Source of the DNA: a bacterium
Lineage (GTDB): Bacteria; Patescibacteriota; Minisyncoccia; UBA6257; JAGGUH01
NCBI GenBank assembly: GCA_021158645.1
Contig: JAGGUH010000017.1
Location: 1 to 9,860 of the forward strand
DNA length: 9,860 nucleotides
Direction: 5' to 3'
Positions within the stretch are counted from its first letter, which is position 1; each line of letters begins with the position of its first letter. The translations under genes and the position numbers were made by a program. Below the pieces are notes generated by a model that saw only the letters and a list, made by a program, of their open reading frames with translations, did no database searches and had not been told where the DNA came from. This document shows positions 5,416 through 9,860 of this stretch, in pieces.

Positions 5416-5442
5416 TTCGATATATCGAATTCCCGATATATC
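5416..5442. promoter_or_regulatory. Palindromic dyad upstream of ruvB, candidate operator
   Basis: A perfect 14-bp palindrome TTCGATATATCGAA (5416-5429) is followed by a second GATATATC palindrome (5435-5442), 16 bp centre to centre. Viewed as one dyad, the arms GATATATCG and CGATATATC flank 6 bases. It ends 33 bases before the ruvB ATG and overlaps a weak -35-like TTCGAT, whose partner would be TAAAAT at 5407-5402. Position and symmetry suggest a repressor site. The binding protein is unknown. Confidence 0.5.
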
Positions 5443-5570
5443 AAACATCCTTGAGGTCTCAAAATCTGCTTTTTAAGAAAGATAAAAAGGTTCTCCCGGT
5501 CGAAGTGCTTGGAGATTGCTTTTTTCTTTCTTAAATCCAAAAAGCAATCTTTGAGACCTCAAGAATGTTT
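5443..5570 (-). other. Long imperfect inverted repeat between pilB and ruvB, possible structured RNA
   Basis: The outer arms 5443-5474 and 5539-5570 match as inverted repeats at about 28 of 32 positions and include GAGGTCTCAAA. Inside, AAGAAAG-type and CTTTCTT-type arms (5475-5489 and 5519-5532) extend the stem with one bulge. A third element competes: AGATTGCTTTTT (5513-5524) is an exact inverted copy of 5539-5550, so the first-transcribed arm can pair either locally or over the long range. The centre holds TCTCC/GGAGA around a GC-richer loop. The structure begins at the pilB stop codon. I recognise no known riboswitch or attenuator family; an attenuator, a processing site or a small mobile palindrome are all possible. 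Confidence 0.7.
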
Positions 5571-7221
5571 AAATAACACCACAAACTCTTTCTACTTCAT
5601 CAAGAGTAGTAATTCCTTCCAAAACTTTTAAAACCCCGTCTTTTGTTAAACTCTTTAGATTTTTTTTCTTAAAAAGATTTAAAATCGATAAATAACTTGA
5701 ATCCTTCTCGATTTGAAGTTGAAAATCTTCGTCAATTAAAAACAATTCAAAAATTCCAATCCTTCCTTTATAGCCCAAAAAGCGACATTCTTTACAACCT
5801 TTGGGCTTTTTTATTTTTATTCCTTTTTCTTTTATCTTTTTAAATTCTTCTTCCCCAAGAACTTTTTTTATTTTTTTTAACTCTTCTTCTGTTGGTGTCA
5901 TTTCTTGACTACATTTTAAACAAACTCTTCTTACTAACCGCTGAGCAATCACTAAACTTAAAGAAGAAGCAATTGTTTTTGGCATTATCTCTAAATCAAC
6001 CAATCTTGGAATAGCGCCACAAGCATCGTTAGTATGTAAAGTTGATAGCACTAAATGTCCAGTCAAAGACGCCTGGGTTGCAATCGCAGCAGTTTCTTTA
6101 TCTCTAATTTCGCCAACAAGAATAATATCAGGATCATGACGAACCAAAGAACGCAAAGCCCCAGCAAAAGTGTAGCCAGATGAAGGATTAACTTGGGTTT
6201 GATCAATGCCCTCTAATCGATATTCGATTGGATCTTCAACGGTAATTATTTTTTTTGTCGGAGATTTTAAAAAATTTAAAATGGCATAAAAAGTAGTTGT
6301 CTTTCCAGCACCAGTAGGACCGGTATTTAAAATTAATCCATTTGGTTTTTTGATGGTTTTTTTTAATAAAGACAAATCTTCTTCTCGAAACCCTAAATCT
6401 TCTAAATCAACAAGTATCATTTTTGGATCTAAAATCCTCAAAACTACCATTTCTCCATATTGAGAAGGAACCGAAGAAACTCTAACTTCAATATTTTCAG
6501 AATCTAACCCAATGCTAAACCTTCCATCTTGAGCCCGATTGGTGACATTTATCTTTAATCCTGACAAAACTTTGAGTTTTAAAAGAATTGTTCTCCAAAT
6601 TTCCAAAGGCAAACGAAAAATTTCATAAAGTAAGCCATCAATTCGATATCTTAAAAGAAGGTTTTGTTTTTTTGGTTCAAAATGAATGTCTGAAGCACCA
6701 AAATTAATTCCAGTGGCTAAAATTAATTCTAAAATTCTATTTGTTTCTTCTCTTTTTGCCAAAAAAGAATCAATAATTTGTCTTGCCTCCTCGAAAGATT
6801 TAATTTTATTTTGATAATCTTTTAAAAACTCTTTTTCAATTTCAATTTTTTTTGTCAAAATTTTTCTTTCTTTCTTACCAACTTGATATTTTTTTAAAAC
6901 ATTATCAAAAGCCCATTTGCTAACTACAAAAACTTTTATTTGATAGCCCTTGTTTCTAAAATCCTCAATAATTTTTTGAGTTTCTTCTACTGACGGATCA
7001 ACAAGAGCAAAATATAACTTTCTTGGAGTACGATAAATGGAAAAAATTTTATACTTCTCAACAACATCTTTTTCTAATAATTTTAACGCTTCCGGATCAA
7101 TTGGATAAACTGAAAGATCTAAATACTCTAAATGATATTTTTCGGCTAAAAATTTTGCCTCTCTTTCTTGGGCTTCTCTTTGATACTGCTTTATTTTTTC
7201 GCTTAAAGAATTATCATCCAC
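5569..7221 (-). CDS. pilB: Type IV pilus assembly ATPase, PilB/GspE family
   Basis: This cytoplasmic hexameric ATPase drives pilus extension or secretion. The 550-residue product has an N-terminal GspE/MshEN-like part (about 20-115, with the FLAEKYHLEYLDLSVYPIDP pattern). Then come GASDIHFEP (175-183), RYRIDG (191-196), Walker A GPTGAGKTT (301-309), the Asp box VEDPIEYRLEG (328-338), Walker B DIILVGEIRD (365-374) and the His box LTGHLVLSTLHTND (386-399). A zinc site is formed by C434-x2-C437 and C476-x2-C479, as in extension ATPases but not in PilT. The start is GTG at 7221: an in-frame TAA lies 3 bases upstream and no other start occurs soon after. It follows cca by 38 bases. Pilus-like machinery in such small-genome bacteria is linked to attachment or DNA uptake, but no other pil gene is in the window. 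Confidence 0.95.
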   Translation of the reverse strand: MDDNSLSEKIKQYQREAQEREAKFLAEKYHLEYLDLSVYPIDPEALKLLEKDVVEKYKIFSIYRTPRKLYFALVDPSVEETQKIIEDFRNKGYQIKVFVVSKWAFDNVLKKYQVGKKERKILTKKIEIEKEFLKDYQNKIKSFEEARQIIDSFLAKREETNRILELILATGINFGASDIHFEPKKQNLLLRYRIDGLLYEIFRLPLEIWRTILLKLKVLSGLKINVTNRAQDGRFSIGLDSENIEVRVSSVPSQYGEMVVLRILDPKMILVDLEDLGFREEDLSLLKKTIKKPNGLILNTGPTGAGKTTTFYAILNFLKSPTKKIITVEDPIEYRLEGIDQTQVNPSSGYTFAGALRSLVRHDPDIILVGEIRDKETAAIATQASLTGHLVLSTLHTNDACGAIPRLVDLEIMPKTIASSLSLVIAQRLVRRVCLKCSQEMTPTEEELKKIKKVLGEEEFKKIKEKGIKIKKPKGCKECRFLGYKGRIGIFELFLIDEDFQLQIEKDSSYLSILNLFKKKNLKSLTKDGVLKVLEGITTLDEVERVCGVI

Positions 7222-7259
7222 TTTTTAAATAATAGAAAATTTTTCTTAATGGTCAATGT

Positions 7260-8735
7260 TTATTTGATAAAATATTTACTTTTTAGTTCTAAATCTTTTA
7301 ACTTTTTTCGATAATCCAATCTTTTTTGATACTCTAAAAGTTCTTCTTCAGAAAGTTTTCCCAATTCCTCAATTTTTTTTTCTAAAATTTCTTTTTTATT
7401 TAAAGCAGGATCATCTAAAACTAAACAAAGTAAAGCATTTAAAATAAGACCAACTTTTTTCGAAGGACTAATTTTTAAAATTTCCATAACCCTATGCCCA
7501 TCTACCTTTAACATTTTCACCGAAATTGGATCCAGAGAAACTTTTTCAAGCATATACATCAAATGCCTTAACCGATAAGGAACTGCTTTGGGACAACCAG
7601 AACCAATCCGATCGGCAATTCTTAAATTTAAAAGATCACCAATATTTTCTTTACCAACCTTTCTTAAAAGTCGCCTAACGCCGCTCTCAGTTACTTTTCC
7701 TATTTCATAAACAAACATATGATGTTTTATTAAAAGGCAAACTTTATCAATGATTTCATTTTTAAATCTTAAACGTTTTAAAATTTTTTTTGCCATTTTT
7801 GCTCCAACAACCTGATGACCATAAAAAACAACCTCATCTTTTTCTTTTCTCCGACAAACTGGCTTGGCAATATCATGTAATAAAGCAGCCAATCTTACTT
7901 CTAAAGAATAATTTCTATCAGCGGCTGCCTGCATTGTGTTTAAAAGATGAAAAAAAACATCCCATTTATGATGCCCCCGTTGAGTAATTCCAACTCCTTT
8001 TTCAATTTCTGGAATAATATATTTTAAAAGTCCGCTTTGATGCAACAAAAGAAAACCTTTTTTGGGAGTTTTAGTTAAAATAATTTTTTCTAATTCGTCT
8101 CTAATTCTTTCTTTGGCAATATTTTCAATCAAATAAGCGTTTTCTTTAATGGCTTCAAAAGTGCTTTTTTCGATCTCAAAATCAAGTTGGCAAGAAAATC
8201 TTATGGCTCTAATTAACCTTAAAGCATCTTCTTGGAACCTTTTTTTCGAATCACCAACGCCTCTAATTATTCTTTTCTCTAAATCAGAAATACCATTAAA
8301 ATAATCTATAATTTTAAAATCTAAAATTTGATAATTTTTTGAAATTTTAAGATCTAAAGCAAAAGCATTAATAGTAAAATCTCTTCGGCTTAAATCTTCT
8401 TTTAAAGAAACCCCGAATTCTACTTTGTCAGGATGCCTTCTGTCAGAATAGCCAATATCCTTTCTAAAAGGAGTAACTTCAATCACTTTATCTTCAAAAA
8501 TAACTTTTACAGTACCATACTTATTATCATAAATCGTTTTTTTAAATATCTTTTGAATTTCTTCTGGTTTAGCAGAAGTAGTAATATCCCAATCCTTTGG
8601 GGTCTTTTCTAACAAAAGATCTCTCAAACATCCGCCAACCAAATATGCTAAAAACCCTTTTTCTTTTAGGGCTTTTATTACTTCAATTGCTTCTTTGGAA
8701 ATTTTTGTTTTAGTTAGGTTTAATTTATTTTTCAC
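7260..8735 (-). CDS. cca: tRNA nucleotidyltransferase (CCA-adding family) with HD domain
   Basis: This class II nucleotidyltransferase adds or repairs the 3' CCA of tRNAs. The head domain shows GGCLRD (34-39), the catalytic D48-W-D50 pair, and RRDFTINAFALD (117-128). The nucleotide-recognition helix carries EDALR with R173, R176 and R179. An HD domain follows: LLHDIAKP (285-292, H287/D288) and YGHQVVGAKMA (305-315), typical of the long forms with phosphohydrolase activity. The length of 491 is at the long end but normal for HD-fused members. The start is GTG at 8735, inside the end of the S1 gene (11-base overlap), which suggests translational coupling. The tRNA-Glu at 2827-2898 lacks encoded CCA, so this enzyme looks essential here. 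Whether it adds full CCA or only part (with a partner) cannot be settled by eye. Confidence 0.93.
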   Translation of the reverse strand: MKNKLNLTKTKISKEAIEVIKALKEKGFLAYLVGGCLRDLLLEKTPKDWDITTSAKPEEIQKIFKKTIYDNKYGTVKVIFEDKVIEVTPFRKDIGYSDRRHPDKVEFGVSLKEDLSRRDFTINAFALDLKISKNYQILDFKIIDYFNGISDLEKRIIRGVGDSKKRFQEDALRLIRAIRFSCQLDFEIEKSTFEAIKENAYLIENIAKERIRDELEKIILTKTPKKGFLLLHQSGLLKYIIPEIEKGVGITQRGHHKWDVFFHLLNTMQAAADRNYSLEVRLAALLHDIAKPVCRRKEKDEVVFYGHQVVGAKMAKKILKRLRFKNEIIDKVCLLIKHHMFVYEIGKVTESGVRRLLRKVGKENIGDLLNLRIADRIGSGCPKAVPYRLRHLMYMLEKVSLDPISVKMLKVDGHRVMEILKISPSKKVGLILNALLCLVLDDPALNKKEILEKKIEELGKLSEEELLEYQKRLDYRKKLKDLELKSKYFIK

Positions 8736-9270
8736 TAAGAACCAAGCGATGAGTTTTTAAAGATAAATTGAGAATTTTTACCTCCAAAGATTCTCCAACA
8801 AATTTTTGAAGAGTTTTTAATAAATCTTTTCGATCCGAATCTTTCAATACTTGAAGCCGCTTTTCCGAAAAATGAGAAATTGGTAAGAACCCTTGAATAT
8901 CATTAATTTTTACTAAAAGACCTCCTTTATTAACACTAACAACTTTTCCTTCAATCTTTTTGCCCTCTTCCTTTATCTGCCTTATTTTTTCCCACTTAAT
9001 TTCTTCTCTTAAACCTCTTAAAGATAATTCCAAAGATCCTCTATAACCATTGACCTCTATTACTTTCGCTTTTATTTTTTCTCCCGGTTTTATTTTTCTT
9101 AAACTATTTCTTGCTAAAAGATATTCCCTGCCAAAAATTACTCCCAAAGTGATACCCAAATCAACCCAAACATTTTTGCCTTTTTTTTCCAAAACAACAC
9201 CTTCAACAATGTCTCCTTCTTTTGGAAACTCATCAAAAATTTCTGAATTTTTCTTTTTATTCACCATCAT
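8725..9270 (-). CDS. Short S1-domain RNA-binding protein (two S1 domains, ribosomal protein S1-like)
   Basis: The 181-residue product has two S1 (OB-fold) domains. The first, at about 18-86, begins EGDIVEGVVLEKKGKNVWVD and ends LELSLRG. The second, at about 103-180, holds GKVVSVNKGGLLVKINDIQG, FLPISHFS (128-135) and the close LVLSEK. The sequence style is that of ribosomal protein S1, which usually has four to six domains. Here the gene simply ends after the second, and its end overlaps cca, so the short form appears genuine. It may act as a reduced S1 in translation initiation or as a general RNA-binding protein. ATG at 9270 is chosen; a second ATG follows at once at 9267. A promoter-like site lies just upstream and there is no clear Shine-Dalgarno. 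It appears to be the first gene of the operon. Confidence 0.85.
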   Translation of the reverse strand: MMVNKKKNSEIFDEFPKEGDIVEGVVLEKKGKNVWVDLGITLGVIFGREYLLARNSLRKIKPGEKIKAKVIEVNGYRGSLELSLRGLREEIKWEKIRQIKEEGKKIEGKVVSVNKGGLLVKINDIQGFLPISHFSEKRLQVLKDSDRKDLLKTLQKFVGESLEVKILNLSLKTHRLVLSEK

Positions 9271-9286
9271 TTATTCTTACTTCTCT

Positions 9287-9314
9287 AAAATAATTAATTC
9301 TTAATAAAAGTCAA
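9287..9314 (-). promoter_or_regulatory. Probable promoter of the S1-cca-pilB operon
   Basis: On the minus strand TTGACT (9314-9309) is 16 bases from TATTTT (9292-9287). The start would be near 9280, giving a leader of about 10 bases. The rest of 9271-9400 is AT-rich with no gene, though GCAAATTTTCGC near 9372 is a near-palindrome. Confidence 0.5.
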
Positions 9315-9400
9315 TAAAAATTTCTTTCTATTTCTTGTTAAGTTTTTTTAAATTAAAAGTTTCTTTTCGCAGCAAATTTTCGCTTCGTAAAAAAATTGAT

Positions 9401-9773
9401 TTAGCAAGAACCTTTTAGATAAAACCCAAATTTATTTTGAATAAAAATCCTATACCAACAATTCAATCTATATAAATACAAAATATTAGATATCATCATA
9501 AGCATCTTTCCTCTTCTATCCACTTATATAGTAAAAAAATACATTTAGCCATTGTTTTTTGATAATAAGAAAAACCTGCCTGTCTGCCTGCTCGTTTATA
9601 CTGCAAGCATTTGCAGTAAACAAACAAAAATCAAACCGACCCAAATCTTTTTTTTGATATTCCCGCAATTCAAACTTTTTACTAAAATTTTCTGCTATCC
9701 TGCCATCTACGCGACTGGTAAAATAATCTGGCTCAAAAGATTCTTTTAAGACATTAAGAGTTTCATAAAGCAT
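9401..9773 (-). pseudogene. Decayed N-terminal part of a type III restriction Res-like helicase
   Basis: An 85-codon frame starts at ATG 9773, 5 bases after the upstream stop, with FEPDYFTSRVDGRIAENFSK and KFELREYQKKDLGRF. FELREYQ is the Q-motif-like start of DEAD/DEAH helicases of the type III Res family, where LRDYQKEAL is common. The frame then runs into non-helicase sequence and stops at 9516. In another frame (9520 to 9401) RRGKMLMMISNILYLY appears. This resembles the segment expected next in Res, a Walker A (GSGKTLMMAGNILYLY-like) with its Gly and Thr residues lost. A third frame has LLYKW just before it, where LLYNMATG would be expected. The gene is thus broken by frame changes, stops and loss of the ATP-binding loop. 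The family assignment is from memory of motifs; the decay is seen directly. Confidence 0.6.
9575..9621. repeat. GC-rich hairpin plus CCTG-type repeat inside the Res-like pseudogene
   Basis: The CCTG-type run (9575-9591: CCTG, CCTG, TCTG, CCTG, C) is followed by a stem of GTTTA and CTGCAA, separated by a 2-base bulge TA (9594-9606), a GCAT loop, and TTGCAGTAAAC (9611-9621). The block is much richer in GC than its surroundings and sits where the reading frame leaves helicase sequence. It may be a small inserted palindromic element. Confidence 0.6.
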
Positions 9774-9778
9774 AATCT

Positions 9779-9860
9779 TTAACTAATTAAATTTGTAATG
9801 ATTTTAATTAAAATATCCTTATCTTTTGGCTCGCTAACCGCAATTAAAAGAGTTAAAGCA
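9779..9860 (-). CDS. C-terminal end of an unidentified gene, cut by the window edge
   Basis: From 9859 a frame of 26 codons runs to TAA at 9779, ending AVSEPKDKDILIKIITNLIS. It is only 5 bases from the start of the Res-like pseudogene, so the two were probably co-transcribed. If that pseudogene is a type III Res remnant, this would be in the place of the Mod methyltransferase, but these few residues do not show it. I do not recognise the protein. Confidence 0.45.
   Translation of the reverse strand, partial: ALTLLIAVSEPKDKDILIKIITNLIS

Noticed and set aside
9552..9749. Plus-strand frame at the right end
   Set aside because: It is antisense to the Res-like remnant and runs through the palindromic block. 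It shows no domain features.

Overview
The window looks like a genome fragment from a candidate-phyla-radiation bacterium (Patescibacteria, probably Parcubacteria-like). This placement is an inference. It rests on the AT-rich sequence, gene products that are short or typical of that group (a two-domain S1 protein, a lamin-tail-domain protein between ruvB and yebC, a surface protein with GNVGIG repeats), a tRNA gene without encoded CCA, and mostly poor Shine-Dalgarno sequences. Every gene I can support is on the minus strand, so transcription runs from right to left. All complete genes end in TAA or TAG and none has an internal TGA, so the standard code fits.

Right end (9860 to about 9400): the last 26 codons of an unrecognised gene, followed 5 bases later by a decayed gene that starts like the helicase/nuclease (Res) subunit of a type III restriction system. 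It is interrupted by frame changes and stops, and it holds a GC-rich hairpin plus a CCTG-type repeat. I read it as a dead restriction locus.

Centre (9314 to 2953): a probable operon of S1-domain protein, tRNA nucleotidyltransferase (11-base overlap), PilB-type ATPase, RuvB, a membrane-anchored lamin-tail-domain protein and YebC. A promoter-like site precedes the first gene. The 186 bases between pilB and ruvB hold a long imperfect inverted repeat with two mutually exclusive pairings, then a palindromic dyad just before ruvB. A tRNA-Glu (UUC) gene follows yebC. It needs CCA added after transcription, and the enzyme for that is encoded in the same window.

Spacer (2825 to 2346): no gene. It holds several short tandem repeats of different period, a 106-base stretch without G on the plus strand, and a very good promoter for the next gene.

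Left end (2345 to 1): an exported surface protein with GNVGIG-type repeats and its terminator, then a toxin-antitoxin cassette (Phd-like antitoxin with a nearly leaderless promoter, and a RelE toxin broken by a frameshift and a stop), then the start of a secreted protein resembling gingipain-type (C25) peptidase domains. The toxin-antitoxin cassette lies between two direct copies of a repeat of about 62-65 bases. Each copy sits exactly 7 bases upstream of the -35 box of the next gene. The C25-like gene also stands apart in having higher GC content and the only full Shine-Dalgarno sequence in the window.
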